In this document: positions 43,281-54,883 of the stretch, piece by piece
How positions within the stretch are numbered: the stretch's first letter is position 1
How the letters are laid out: every line of letters begins with the position of its first letter
NCBI GenBank assembly: GCA_905250025.1
Contig: CAJNOJ010000379.1
Coordinates: 23,306 to 87,305, forward strand
DNA from: Adineta ricciae
Lineage: Eukaryota > Rotifera > Eurotatoria > Adinetida > Adinetidae
DNA: 64,000 bases
Direction of reading: 5' to 3'
The notes under the pieces: model-generated
What the model was told of the DNA's origin: nothing
The model's database searches: none
The model's input: only the letters and a program-made list of their open reading frames with translations
Position numbers and translations under genes: made by a program

Positions 43281-43919
43281 ATGATTCGAAAAACAATGGA
43301 CATAGTATAGATGATACATTACCTGTAGCCTCCTCTCTAAGAAATCAGTAGAGGGGAAAAGGAAAAGAAAACGTTTTTCTTGACATTACTTCTTGAAATA
43401 TAGTGAGATCCACAGGTGAGTTCCATCGTCTCAAAAGGGTTAAAGAATATCACACGACACAACTTTGAAGTATGTGAAAGTTTATATAAAAGATTTCTTT
43501 TTCTCTTCTTTTTCTCAGTGCTTGCCAACGAGATTATCGCACAAAAGACTTCAATATCAAACCTTTTTGGGAATTATAAGGTTGAACTATTATATATTTT
43601 ATTATTCTGTAACTAGGTTTGCGTGTAGACCTTGAACATATATTTAAAATGGTTTAGAGCGGTGATTTGAAACTGTTAAGTAGTTCTCCTTCACTCAGTA
43701 CGCTTGAGTTTTTCGGTTAATTCACTGATTTATATATTAAAAGCTACATGGTTTGTGAAAATGTGTAGTTCCACTGGCGGGCAGATGAAAATTATTTAGG
43801 CGTGTTCACATTTTCCAATTATAATATTCACGAGATTAACAGCAAAAAAGAAATTATTCTGAGTAATTATATAGTTGAAAGTATTTTTAATGAGAGTGTA
43901 TCAAATTCATCAATAATCA
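43281..43919. other. AT-rich intergenic DNA
   Basis: Between the piggyBac fragment and the GPCR duplication; no gene recognised. Confidence 0.4.
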
Positions 43920-46082
43920 AAACTAAACATCTTTTATTACTTATCATTTGATGAAAATGAGTTTAATCCCTCGGCATAATACACAATTAATCTTTAGTTA
44001 TATAAGAATCAATTCAGTCTATTGTAAAGTTATCAGTAATATATGTGAAGATTGCTCCGTTTCCAGCAATATTTGTAAGGGAGATTCTTTTAAAGTTAAG
44101 ACTTTTTTAGCTGATACTGAGCCATCATCCCTAGCTTATACATATCTGACTATCTGAATGTTAATATGACACAAACCAACAAACTTTTTCTTTTCTTTCA
44201 AAGTCGATATTTTTCAGTTTTTAGTTTTGAGCTGTTTATTAAAATAATCTTTTGTTTCACTTTTTCTCGAATGTTCTCTACTTCCGTCAGAAGCTTTGAA
44301 AGAAATTTTCAAAATCGCAATTAATTAGACTGATGTGACCCTTTTCTTTGTTCTTTCAATATTTTTCATCGCAAAACATGCGAATACGTCATACTATTTA
44401 TGGTATGCATTGTCACTTCCATTTTCTCGCATTAACCTATGGATGAAACGACGATTTCTTTTAGTTTTTAGAGAAGCGATCATAACTCATCTCTACTTCT
44501 CTATAGCATTATTCGGAAAGACACGACTTGACATATAACGGATATTGCACTGTGGCAAAATATTATGCGAAACTTCAATATCTACTTCGGTATATTTACT
44601 CTCATTTTGGGTTTAATTGGTAACGTATTCAATATAGCAATCTTTACCAACGTCAAGACGTCATTTACTAAAAGCTCCTGTTCTCTCTACTTTATTGGAA
44701 TAGCCGTAACAGATTCATTCTGTTTGATGATTGGTTTACTATCAAAACTCCTCACTAATGGCTTTGGTATAGATCTAACAGTTAGATCTAATGTATTTTG
44801 TAAGTTTCGTGCTTATTTCGTTTATTCGGCACCATTAATTTCAATAACTTCCACTTGTTTTGCGACCATAACTCAATTTTTCATTACCTCGCGCAACATT
44901 AATTATCGTCAGAAAATGACTTTGCGATTCACTAAATGGGCTATCTTTTTTACAACAATTTTTTGGATGTGTCATGGTATACCGTACACAATTTTTTATG
45001 ATATTCGACAATCACTGCCTGCAAATGCCACTGTTTGCAATTCGATCGATCCTATTTTCAATCAATACAGTTCATGGATGATATACAATATATCAAGTTT
45101 TATAATGCCTGTTTCCATCTTAGTAGTCTTTGGTTATTTGACACACAGAAATATGGCATCAGTCAACGAAACAACATCCGTTCAGCAAAATGCTTTAAAA
45201 CAACAGATCCAAAGACAATTAACTATAGTAATTAATATTTAACTATTTTTAATCCTTTCTATATTTTGTTTCTTTGCTATTGTTTAAGATAATTCGAGCT
45301 CAAATCCTGTTACTCATTGTTACTATGAGTCCCTCCGGAATTTTTAGCCTTTATACGACTTTTACTGCATCTCAAGCAAAAAGCACAGAGCTTAAATCCG
45401 CTGAACAATTGACGAGTAATCTATTCACATGTATATTCTATTTGTATGCTTCTGGCAGGTAAGTGAGTCGTCTTTCTAAAGTGTTTTCGTCGTGAATGAT
45501 CTTCCGATTTCTCGTTGTAGTTTTTATATTTTCTTTTGCTTCTCCAAGCCGTTTCGCAAACAAATGAGTTTTACATTGTGCAATATTATACCCAAAAGAC
45601 GCAATCAGGTTTCATCGCTTGGTGGAAATATTCATGAGCCTCCTGTTCGAACGTAACAAAAATAAAGTGATGTTTCTGTTGTTTTGTAATCATATTATTC
45701 ATATGGAACTAATTCCCTGTGCCGATTCCCTCTGTCATCTTTATTCAAGCCTTTGGAGATCGAATTTTTTCAAGCGAAAAGTAATTCGACAACCAATTTA
45801 GTATATTTCGCTAATAATAATAAATAACGCTCGTCGAGAGTGACTCGCATTACGTTCGACTGAAAAGATAAATGTGTGTTGAATTGATTATTGCTTTTTT
45901 AAAGTTTTACTAGGGATCTTTGTTTTGAATAAGAGAAAATACTTTTCAATCTGAAGTTTATCTATTTGTTTTTCAACAATTAAAGAAGAAACGCTGAGGG
46001 TATAATGAACGACTACATGAAAGAAGAAAAATAAACTCTATTAGCTTTAACTGACCTTTAAACAAGTAAATATTAAATATAA
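43920..46082. repeat. Tandem duplication with GPCR, copy 1
   Basis: About 2.16 kb matching 46370-48526 in the same orientation, well above 90% identical by eye. It holds an open frame of about 65 codons (43948-44157), the three-exon GPCR and the Helitron-like terminus (AACGCTCGTCGAGAGTGACT CGC, about 45827). It ends exactly at the single N at 46083. Confidence 0.85.
44565..45656 (+). CDS. Rhodopsin-like GPCR, three exons, copy 1
   Basis: Exons 44565-45227, 45289-45458 and 45521-45656; introns of 61 and 62 bp, GT-AG, phases 0 and 2; 322 residues. Seven hydrophobic segments: TM1 IYFGIFTLILGLIGNVFNIA with the conserved GN, TM2 FIGIAVTDSFCLMIGLLS with the Asp, a Cys before TM3 (VFCKFRAYF), TM4-TM6, and TM7 completed in exons 2-3 (LFTCIFYLYASGSFYIFF). 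DRY is replaced by ITSRNI. The tail is basic (KPFRKQM ... PKRRNQ). Compared with copy 2 the upstream start ATG is ACG (44538), so translation would begin nine codons later. Membrane receptor; ligand unknown. Confidence 0.8.
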
Positions 46083-46980
46083 NCTAATGCAGTATATTCA
46101 CCTTAGACTAAGCACTCAGTATACTAGGTCGTAAAACGAGTAAAAGAGAGACTAGCGAATAGCCAGCTGTATCTTTTGTCAAATGTCAATAACCAAGGAG
46201 CCATATTTTTACTCAACATTTATCTCACTAGGATATCAAGAGAATCAGCTAGAATGATGAAACTTTCTATTTAATCTCACACCAACTAACTCGAATACAT
46301 AATGCAAAAAAACGGGGGAATTACAATTATTCGGAAGTGATATAGAAAATTCCGAGAACTTATTGACTACCCTATGTATCATTTATCAGTTGATGAAAAT
46401 GAGTTTATCCCTCAGCGTAATACACAATTAATCTTTGGTTATATAAGAATCAATTCAGTCAATTGTGATGTTATCAGTAATATATGTGAAGATTGCTCCG
46501 TCTTCAGAAATATTTGTAAGGGAGGTTCTTTTAAAGTTAAGACTTTTTTAGCTGATACTGAGCCATCATCCCTAAGTTATACATATCTGACTATCTGAAT
46601 GTTAATCTGACATAAACCAACAAACTTTTTCTTTTCTTTCAAAGTCGATATTTTTCAGTTTTTAGTGTTAATTTGTTTATTAAAATAATCTTTTGTTTCA
46701 CTTTTTTCTCGAATGTTCTCTACTTCCGTCAGAAGCTTTGAAAGAAAATTTTCAAAATCGCAATTAATTAGACTGATGTCACTTCTTTCTTTACTCTTGC
46801 AATATTTTTCATCGCAAAACATGCAAATACGTCATACTATTTATGATATGCATTATCACTTCCATTTTCTCGCATTAATTTATGGATGAAAAGACGATTT
46901 CTTTTAGTTTTTAGAAAAAAAATCATCACTCATCTCTACTTCTCAAGAGCATTATTCGGAAAGACACGACTTGACATATA

Positions 46981-48099
46981 ATGGATATTGCACTGTGGCA
47001 AAGTGTGATGCAAAACTTGAATATCTACTTCGGTGTATTTACTCTTATTTTGGGTTTAATTGGTAACGTATTGAATATAGCAATCTTTACCAACGTCAAG
47101 ACGTCATTTACTAAAAGCTCCTGTTCTCTCTATTTTATTGGAATAGCCGTAACAGATTCATTCTGTTTGATGATTGGTTTACTATCAAAAATCTTCACTA
47201 ATGGCTTTGGCATAGATCTAACAGTTAGATCAAATGTGCTTTGTAAGTTTCGTGCTTATTTCGTTTATTCGGCACCATTAATTTCAATAAATTTCACTTG
47301 TTCTGCTGCCATAACTCAATTTTTCATTACCTCGCGCAATACTAATTATCGTCAGAAAATGACTTTGCGATTCACTAAATGGACTATGTTTTTTACGACA
47401 ATTTTTTGGATGTGTCATGGTATACCGTACACAATTTTTTATAATATTCGACAATCATTGCCTGCAAATGCCACTGTTTGCAATTCGATCGATCCTATTT
47501 TCAATCAATATAGTTCATGGATGGCATACAATATATCAAGTTGTATAATGCCTGTTTCCATCTTAGTAGTCTTTGGTTATTTGACACACAGAAATATAGC
47601 ATTAGTCAACGAAACAACATTAGTCCAGCAAAATGCTTTAAAACAACAGATCCAACGACAATTAACAATAGTAATTAATATTTAACTATTTTTAATCCTT
47701 TCTATATTTTGTTTCTTTGCTATTGTTTAAGATAATTCGAGCCCAAATCCTGTTGCTCATTGTTACTATGAGTCCCTCCGGAATTTTTAGCCTTTATACG
47801 ACTTTTACTGCATCTCAAGCAAAAAGCACAGAACTTAAATCCGCTGAACAATTGACGAGTAATCTATTCACATGTATATTCTATTTGTATGCTTCTGGCA
47901 GGTAAGTGAGTCATCTTTCTAAAGTGTTTTCGTCATGAATGATCTTCCGATTTCTCGTTGTAGTTTTTATATTTTCTTTTGCTTCTCCAAGCCGTTTCGC
48001 AAACAAATGAGCGTTATATTGTGCAATATTATACCCAAAAGACGCAATCAAGTTTCATCGCTTGGTGGAAAAATTCATGAGCCTCCTGTTCGAACGTAA
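46981..48099 (+). CDS. Rhodopsin-like GPCR, three exons, copy 2
   Basis: Exons 46981-47670, 47732-47901 and 47964-48099, the same introns as copy 1; 331 residues. It starts MDIALWQSVMQNLNIYFGVF with the ATG that copy 1 has lost. TM1 GN, TM2 Asp, the extracellular Cys and the basic tail are conserved. The few differences from copy 1 are mostly conservative. Between TM4 and TM5 there are Asn glycosylation sites (NATVCNS). All splice sites are intact, so this copy is likely functional. Confidence 0.85.
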
Positions 48100-48261
48100 C
48101 AAAAATAAAGTGGTGTTTCTGTTGTTTTGTAATGATATTATTCATGTGAACTAATTCCCTGTGCCGATTCCCTCTGTCATCTTTATTCAAGCCTTTGGAG
48201 ATCGAATTTTTTCAAGCGAAAAGTAATTCGACAACCAATTGAGTATATTTCGCTAATAATA

Positions 48262-48732
48262 ATAAATAACGCTCGTCGAGAGTGACTCGCATTACGCTCG
48301 ACTGAAAAGATCAATGTGTGTTGAATTGATTATTGCTTTTTTAAAGTTTTACTAGGGATCTTTGTTTTGAATAAGAGAAAATACTTTTCAATCTGAAGTT
48401 TATCTATTTGTTTTTCAACAATTAAAGAAGAAACGCTGAGGGTATAATGAACGACTACATGAAAGAAGAAAAATAAACTCTATTAGCTTTAACTGACCTT
48501 TAAACAAGTAAATATTAAATATAAACGAGTACAAATAAGAAAAATGAAACAAAAAACAGTATTTCACAGCAAAATTGAAAAGAAAACTTGCACTTTTACT
48601 ACGAACAATCAACGAATAGAAAGAGAGTTTCATCTGTGCATCTGTGTTTCTATGTAGAGTTTGTCTAGTCGTTGCATCTCGGTAACCTGAGATTTGCTGG
48701 GTTTGATCTGCAAGACTTTGTAACCAATGTGT
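48262..48732 (-). pseudogene. Pif1/Helitron helicase last residues and 3' terminus
   Basis: 48732-48630 on the minus strand reads HIGYKVLQIKPSKSQVTEMQ, then RLDKLYIETQ, matching the last 30 residues of the helicase remnant at 34898 (KTLLMKPIKPQVNETERLDK LYTETQ). Below it, about 360 non-coding bases lead to the terminal motif at 48262 (AATAACGCTCGTCGAGAGTG ACTCGC). The element is cut a few bases upstream of the last helicase residues. Confidence 0.6.
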
Positions 48733-48835
48733 GAGGTATGTTCAGATTTCCAAAAAAAGCAATTTCCGCAATTTACGAAAATTTTATAACATATAATTCA
48801 TCATGAATAAAAGACAAGAGCGAAGGGCAGGATGA

Positions 48836-49008
48836 CGAGACGAAGGAAAATCAAGAAATTTTGAGATATTTTCCGTAGTTTTAATAATTTGAGGAATGAG
48901 GGTCAGAGTTTGGATAGAGGGACTTGTCACTTATCCTCGCCCTCACCCCTCAAATGACTGAAATGATCGAAAATACCTCGAAATTTCTTGATTTACCTTT
49001 TCTTCTCG
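48836..49008. repeat. Foldback repeat with telomere-like core
   Basis: Two arms of about 70-75 bases, 48836-48912 and 48935-49008, are imperfect inverted copies. The core GGAAAATCAAGAAATTTTGA GATATTTTC on the left pairs with GAAAATACCTCGAAATTTCT TGATTTACC on the right. The inner parts of both arms and the loop are telomere-like (GAGGAATGAGGGTCAGAG on the left, CCTCGCCCTCACCCCTC on the right). Confidence 0.7.
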
Positions 49009-49807
49009 ACCTACCTTTCTCTCGTATCTATCGTTCATAATGAATTATATAATATAGAATTTTCGGAAATTTCTTTCTTTGGAAATCTGCACACTGCTGT
49101 CTATTTGTGTGCCAAAAATGGATTTCCCAGAAAACGCTATAAAACATCAAATCGAAGATTTTTTTATGTTATATTGCTTTGACTTCGACAATATAAGATG
49201 GCTACATACGATTAATTCTAGGTTGTATGAAAGAACTTGCTACGCAAGGATCTTTATAAATAAAACTGTTTATTAAAATTGAGTGGTGAACATAGAATGT
49301 AACACTTATTATACTCATTTTCTTTCTACGTAGACATTCTCAACTCAATTAAGATGATGTGTCGTCATAGTTTTTCACATACTCTTGTTATTAATTATAT
49401 AAAAATAGACGAATAAGAAAGAAAAGGTCAGAATTTTAGTACCCTCCCAAACTGTGCATATTAAATTTGAATTTTAGTCGTGTAAAAATATTAATAAAAT
49501 GGTAATGCAATTTGTTTATAACTACTGTTATTTTGCAGATCTTTAAAGCAATAACAGAATAAAGTCTGTTTTTTATTAAAACCTTTGGTTATATACTTCT
49601 TTTCTCTTTTCTCATATCAACTACGTTTAGTGAAATTTTAACAAAAAAACAACATTGTTCTTCCTTCTATCTTTTGATCTTAGTTTATCTGACAGATAAG
49701 AAGTTAAAAGAAGATTTAATCTTAGTCACGAATATATTTTGATAGTTTATCTAAATACCTTTTTACTTAATACATTCATTTCGAAAGGAAAACAAAAACT
49801 CTATCAA
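49009..49807. other. Spacer with MITE end
   Basis: 49116-49165 matches the right end of the 24329-24703 element (AAAAATGGATTTCCCAGAAA ACGC). The rest is AT-rich with no gene. Confidence 0.45.
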
Positions 49808-50682
49808 ATGTTATTATCAACCTATACTCAATCGTGGCTTCTATTAGTTCCACTTATTCCGTCGATTCTAATCAGTATTTTTAATCTATATCATCTATTA
49901 AAAGATCGTGCACTTCGTCATGCTCTAAATAATCATGTCATTATTTGTTTATTATTCTTTGGTCTTATGGAAGAATTGACTGATATTGCACTGCATGTTC
50001 AATTCTATCGTACAGGAATTGTTCTAATACGAACTCCGGCATTTTGTCTCTTTTGGATTATTATTAGTTCAAGTCTTCTAGTATCGATTTATTGGTTGAT
50101 GGCTTGGGCATCAATTGAACGACATATTTTTATTTTTTATCCACATTGTTTTGCAACAAGCAAAAAACTTTTTTTTGATCATTATTTTCCTTTAATTTTA
50201 TATATTTGCGTTTTTAGTTCATCCTTGTAATCGACTATTTCTTTATCGATACACCATGGTTAGCTCTTTGAGATAGTATTTTACATAATACAATTCCAGC
50301 ATATATTATTATAATATTCAATATAGTATTACTTATACGTGTACTCTATCAAAGATTTATCCTTCGTCAAAGAATTGATTGGAGAAATTACAAACGATTA
50401 GCAAATCAAACATTATCAACATCTGCTCTATATCTTTTTTTACATCTTCCTCCACTAACATTATACACTCTTTATTCGTTTGGCCTATCAAGGTCTATAG
50501 CAAGGGATTATTATTTTGATAGTTTATTTTTTGACGATGGAATAATATTATTTACTCCATTTGTCTGTGTTGGATCATTACCTGATTTACGAACAAAAAT
50601 AAAAAATGCATTTTATTTTTGGCGTAAAAGATCTGCTGTTGCACCACATCAAATGATGATGAATCGCATACAAGACATTTAA
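49808..50682 (+). pseudogene. GPCR with frameshift and stop
   Basis: ATG at 49808 (MLLSTYTQSWLLLVPLIPSI) begins a seven-helix receptor: TM1 with IFNLYHLL, TM2 with FFGLMEELTD, TM3 ending MAWASIERHIFIFYP (ERH in place of DRY), TM4 HYFPLILYICVF. After TM4 a one-base shift near 50220 moves the frame. The continuation IDYFFIDTPWLAL is followed by TGA, then TM5 (IPAYIIIIFNIVLLIRVLYQ), a basic loop 3, TM6 (LYLFLHLPPLTLYTLYSFGL), TM7 (ILFTPFVCVGSLPDLRTKI) and TAA at 50680. Two lesions in an otherwise complete gene indicate a recent pseudogene. Confidence 0.75.
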
Positions 50683-51460
50683 ACAGTGACTCATCGATAG
50701 AATATTACTTTTCTTAGTATTGTCGTAAATTTTTTTTGTTTTTGACAATGTAATAAATTTTGAAAAAGATCAATAAGTAACACAATCGCATACAGATGAA
50801 CATTTGATTTATTTCTTATCTTTTAGTAAAGATGAAGACGTCACTCTAAATTTGTATTACAAAACTGTGACGAATTTTGATGGAAGAGATGTATGCGCTG
50901 ATGGAACTACGCTTATTTATTTCTTCCTCATCAATCGCATCGTTCTGATACAAGACACGCGTTTATATACTCGTCCACAGTGAAGAAAACGCACGAATAT
51001 ATCATATCGAAGTAGATCAAAATGGATTGAGATAAGGACATAATACGGATAAATCCATTAGATGAGGAAAATCGTATCACGCGTACAACGCACGTCAGAG
51101 GGATTGTCACAGAAACATATTTTGCCCTTCAATAATGACAGTTTAATTAAAATATACGTTTATAAATAAGAGGATTATGTTACAAGGTCTAAAATAGTAA
51201 TTTGACTTATTTAACTTCCATATATATGGAGCAAAATAGGTCAATATACGTATTTATTTGATCAAACTATTAAAAAAATTAATTGTATTTTATTTACACT
51301 TCGTTTTTCTTTAAATATCATACGTGAGATAGTTCTCGTTTCGTTGAAAACACCTTCATCCACTCTCTATTGTACTTTGATCGTTATCGTATCTTTCCAT
51401 TACTTTTCGGCGAAACGAGGATTTACCTTGTTAAATAGCTAATTACATGTAAACCAACGT
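50683..51460. other. AT-rich intergenic DNA
   Basis: No gene. The left end of the following mariner should lie here but no terminal repeat matching its right end was found. Confidence 0.4.
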
Positions 51461-52412
51461 GTGATGTATTTCAACTATTTTCGCATCGATAAAAATAATC
51501 CCAAGATATTGAGACACAAAGCAACTGAAGCAGCGAATAATATATGTAGTACGATGGATCTCGGTGTCCTGACCATCCGCACGGCACAACATTGGTTTGA
51601 TCGATTTCGTAATGAGAATTACGAACTTGATGATCAATCCAGGTGTGGAAGGCCCATCGAAGTCGATATCGATCTTTTGAAGCAGCAGATCGAACAAGAT
51701 CCGCGACTGACGACACGTGTTTTAGCAGCGCTGCTCGGGTGCTCCCATATCACGGTAGAAAAACAGTTGGCTGATCTTGGCAAGAACTGGAAATATGGGG
51801 TATGGATTTAATCGCATCTCATTGTAATCATCAATGCCTGCACAATCTTGTCAATGGAGTGGCAACACTTAGAATGGATATGCATCCGAAAAAAGTGATG
51901 TTGAGTGTCTGGTGGGGCATGCGAGGAATCATCCATTGGGAACTTCTTCCCAATGGTTACACAATCACAGCTGATCTCTATTGGGAACAACTGGATCGTA
52001 TTGTCCAAAAACTCAAACGAAAACAAGATCAAATTTACTTCCTGCACGACAATGCGAGACCACATGTGGCAAAGTTGACTCGTGAAAGATTATTGCAGCT
52101 CGGTTGGATCACCATATCCCACACACCTTATTCGCCGGACTTGGCTCCCACTAACCATCATTTGTTTCGCTCTCTGTCCAACTACTTGAGCTACCTAAAA
52201 TCCGCTCTCGCAACTTTTTTCGATCGGAAGTCCCCGGACTTCTATGAGCAGGAGATCTTTTGTCTTCGAGACCGTTGGCGTCAAGCTATAGAAACAGATG
52301 GTGCATACATAGATGAAAACTAATTCTTATTGATAAAGAAAAAAAAATAAAATGAAAATCTGAGAAAAAACGCAAAATTTTCTTACCAACCCAATACTTA
52401 AGCTGCTGTGAA
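51461..52412 (+). mobile_element. Mariner transposon, inactivated
   Basis: 51461-51811 encodes the N-terminal helix-turn-helix part (ATEAANNICSTMDLGVLTIR TAQHWFDRF, GRPIEVDIDLL, KNWKYGVW). 51802-52323, in another phase, encodes MHPKKVMLSVWWGMRGIIHW, IYFLHDNARPHVAKLTRERL, then HTPYSPDLAPTNHHLFRSL. The block with the first catalytic Asp (between KNWKYGVW and MHPKK) is largely deleted. The third Asp (SDYHLF in active elements) is Asn here (TNHHLF). The right terminal repeat is visible at about 52385-52412 (reverse complement TATTGGGTTGGTAAGAAAAT). It cannot encode an active enzyme. Confidence 0.85.
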
Positions 52413-52640
52413 ATAAAATGTGCCGCTGCTAAAAATAATCCTACGATATGACACTCCTACAGATCGATATTTCGATGGCATGATATATGACACCGATGTT
52501 ATTGTGTGGGTTCTATAGATGGTTTCTGACTAGGCCTGATATTTTCGCGAATGGAGAGAAAAGAATGAAAATTCCGTCCCTATAAATATGCCTTCGCTGT
52601 TATTGATTGCTTTATTATATGCATCTAAACTATCACAACG

Positions 52641-53285
52641 ATGCCACTGACACTCGCCTGCTTGTTGGCTTTCATCGCATGTGGTATTGGTTATAGCTGC
52701 GGACAAGAGATCATCACTGAACAAAAATTTGCGTGTGTATTCAATACTATCAGTGCCACCGTAAGAACAAGCCGTTTCGATGGTCTGAGGAAATCGGGCT
52801 GGAAAGCATCGAATAACGATGAAGCAGCCGTGTTTCTTGCGCATGTCTTTCACGAAACCGATGGACTGAAAACTGTGCGAGAATATTGCGCACCAGGTTG
52901 CGGTACGAACTATGCTGGATCGTGGTGCTCAATTAAGGGCAAACCCAATAAATTGTATTATGGTCGAGGTTGGTTTCAGTTGTCATGGCCTTGTAACTAT
53001 CATGCTGCTGGTAGATCTCTTGGTGTCGACTTATTGAGTGATCCAGATCTCATTGAAAAACAGCAGGATCTCGCTGTCAAAACAGCCATTTGGTTTTACA
53101 AGACAAACAAAATGGATGTCCCTGCTAAACAAGGTGATTTCGCAGCCACTACTCGAATTATCAATGGAAAACTAGAATGTAATGGTGGATCAGGAGCTGC
53201 TAAGCAAAAGAAACGCGTTGAAAGCTACAAGCGAATTCGAAAATGTTTTGGATTGGGTGAACCGAAGAAGAATCCGATGTGTTAA
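52641..53285 (+). CDS. Secreted GH19 chitinase
   Basis: 214 residues, single exon. Signal peptide MPLTLACLLAFIACGIGYSC (1-20), then a compact GH19 domain: FLAHVFHETDGLKTVREYC with general acid Glu72 and a second Glu81 at class-IV spacing, YYGRGWFQLSWPCNYHAAGR (107-126) in place of YYGRGPIQLTWNYNYGAAGR, DPDLIEKQQDLAVKTAIWFY, TTRIINGKLEC and a terminal CFG. Cysteines are placed for disulfides. It would cleave chitin or chitooligomers outside the cell, in defence against fungi or digestion. GH19 is typical of plants and bacteria; compact size and lack of introns fit transfer into rotifers. First gene of a duplicated cassette. Confidence 0.85.
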   Translation: MPLTLACLLAFIACGIGYSCGQEIITEQKFACVFNTISATVRTSRFDGLRKSGWKASNNDEAAVFLAHVFHETDGLKTVREYCAPGCGTNYAGSWCSIKGKPNKLYYGRGWFQLSWPCNYHAAGRSLGVDLLSDPDLIEKQQDLAVKTAIWFYKTNKMDVPAKQGDFAATTRIINGKLECNGGSGAAKQKKRVESYKRIRKCFGLGEPKKNPMC

Positions 53286-54883
53286 ATTTTCTGTTTGGTG
53301 GTTTTTCAACTTGCAAAGTAAACATAAACATTTTTATTTCATAATTTCGAGTCCATATCAGGAAACGACCACCAAAATAATTTGATTTGTTGATCTATTC
53401 ATACGGTCACATTTATATGAGGTAAAGAGTATGTTATATAAATAATTTTGAAAATGTAGGATTTCTATTGCTTCCCGCAACGACTCTAACAGAATCACTG
53501 TTGCGACTGTATGAAACAAAACGAGATTTATTTAAGAAGCACTAATTTTCCATTCTTACGTCAAACACATACAGCTGATATTCATTATTTGAGCATTATC
53601 AACATTTTTTTGCACGCATGAAGGAGATCAGACAAACAGCCTAAAAAAATATCCCAAATGGAGTAATTTGAGTATCGTCTAAGATATAAGAAACTCACGC
53701 TGACGATAAAAAGATTGTTCGTATATCAATTCATATAGGACAGGCTGTCGTTATAAAGTCATTTCATCTCTGTGCTGATCCTGTTTTATAATCAGATGTG
53801 AGTATGCAAAGAGAAAGAAAGAAAAAACATTCTCTTATAAAAAAAATGAACACGTTAATACAATGGTTATAAAGCTTATTTCGAAACTAACTTGTCGTAT
53901 AAGTGAAGAAGAATGAGAAGTATTTATCATTAACTGCGACTCTATCCATGTTGCCAATAGCGTGTGCAGATAGATACGTCATTTGTAAACGTCTTTTATG
54001 AGCACTACCTAAGCAGCATGTTTGATTGACATAGGCTGATACTCCATCATTTCAGCGGTGATTGCTTTCAAGATTATTCATATTATATTTGTATAAAAGT
54101 TTGATAATTTCGAAATATCACTTTGAAACATCTTTCCTCATAACAGAAGCAATCTGAAGAAATTTTTTATAAATGAAAAGAAACGTCCACTCCTGTGCTT
54201 CAAAATAATGTGAGATAATAGGTGAATATCTGTTTTCTTCCGCCGCTGAATGCACTTTTCTTACAGCATGACAACCTATGAAATATTGCTAATCGATCCA
54301 TACGTTAGTTTCACCCATATTTTTCGTTAAGTAAGTATTGAGCAATAAAATAAAATGTAGTTTTTTTATTCACAAAAGTGCACTCTATCTTTCGGCAAGG
54401 GTCAATATTGCTGAATTGTAACTTCTACTTCAATCATATTGGTTGATCGTTAGTCGTTTTGATTGAATAAGCAAAATGAATGTCACCGTTGCAATAGAAC
54501 ATTCAGAATGACTATTATGGCTAAATGAAACAAAACGATGTTCGATTAATAGACTCAATTTTTTCATTCTTACAGCAGATACGTTGGTGACTTCCATTGA
54601 CTTCAACATCTTCGTAAACACACTGAAGTGAAATGATGAATCTAAAAAGAATTTTTTGAATTGCACGACTTGAATTTCGTTCGCAATGTAGGAAACTTAC
54701 TTTGAGCATAAGTGTATTGTGCATATGAACTTTCGTCACATTCATATAACGAGCTGTCGTCATAGATTCTTTTTTATTGTATACAATACGACCTCATACA
54801 GACGCGTATGGTCAGAGAATTTTTCGACTACTAGTGAACTTATCGTCGATACGATAAATATGACATTTATTTAAAACTTATCA
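53286..54883. other. Cassette spacer A with decayed beta-helix remnant
   Basis: Shared with 58147-59577. At 53918-54105 the minus strand resembles the last about 180 bases of the beta-helix gene (ATACGTCATTTGTAAACGTC TTTTATGAGCACTACC) but with many changes, a relic of an older copy. At 54521-54763 the minus strand has a short frame with a possible intron ending CVYEDVEVNGSHQRICCKNE K, also present in spacer B; not called as a gene. The empty target site of the 1.39-kb insertion is at 54837-54839. Confidence 0.6.

Larger units (their letters stand above)
46370..48745. repeat. Tandem duplication with GPCR, copy 2, running into a Helitron fragment
   Basis: Second copy of 43920-46082. Beyond the point where copy 1 hits the gap, copy 2 continues into 3' non-coding DNA and the C-terminus of a Pif1-like helicase (listed separately). 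So the duplicated unit included a Helitron end. The stretch 46083-46369 between the copies is not part of the unit and has no gene. Confidence 0.8.

Noticed and set aside
48415..48633. 72-codon minus-strand frame below the helicase fragment
   Set aside because: Lies in the non-coding 3' part of the Helitron-like element, is AT-rich and hydrophobic by composition; the true helicase frame is adjacent in another phase.
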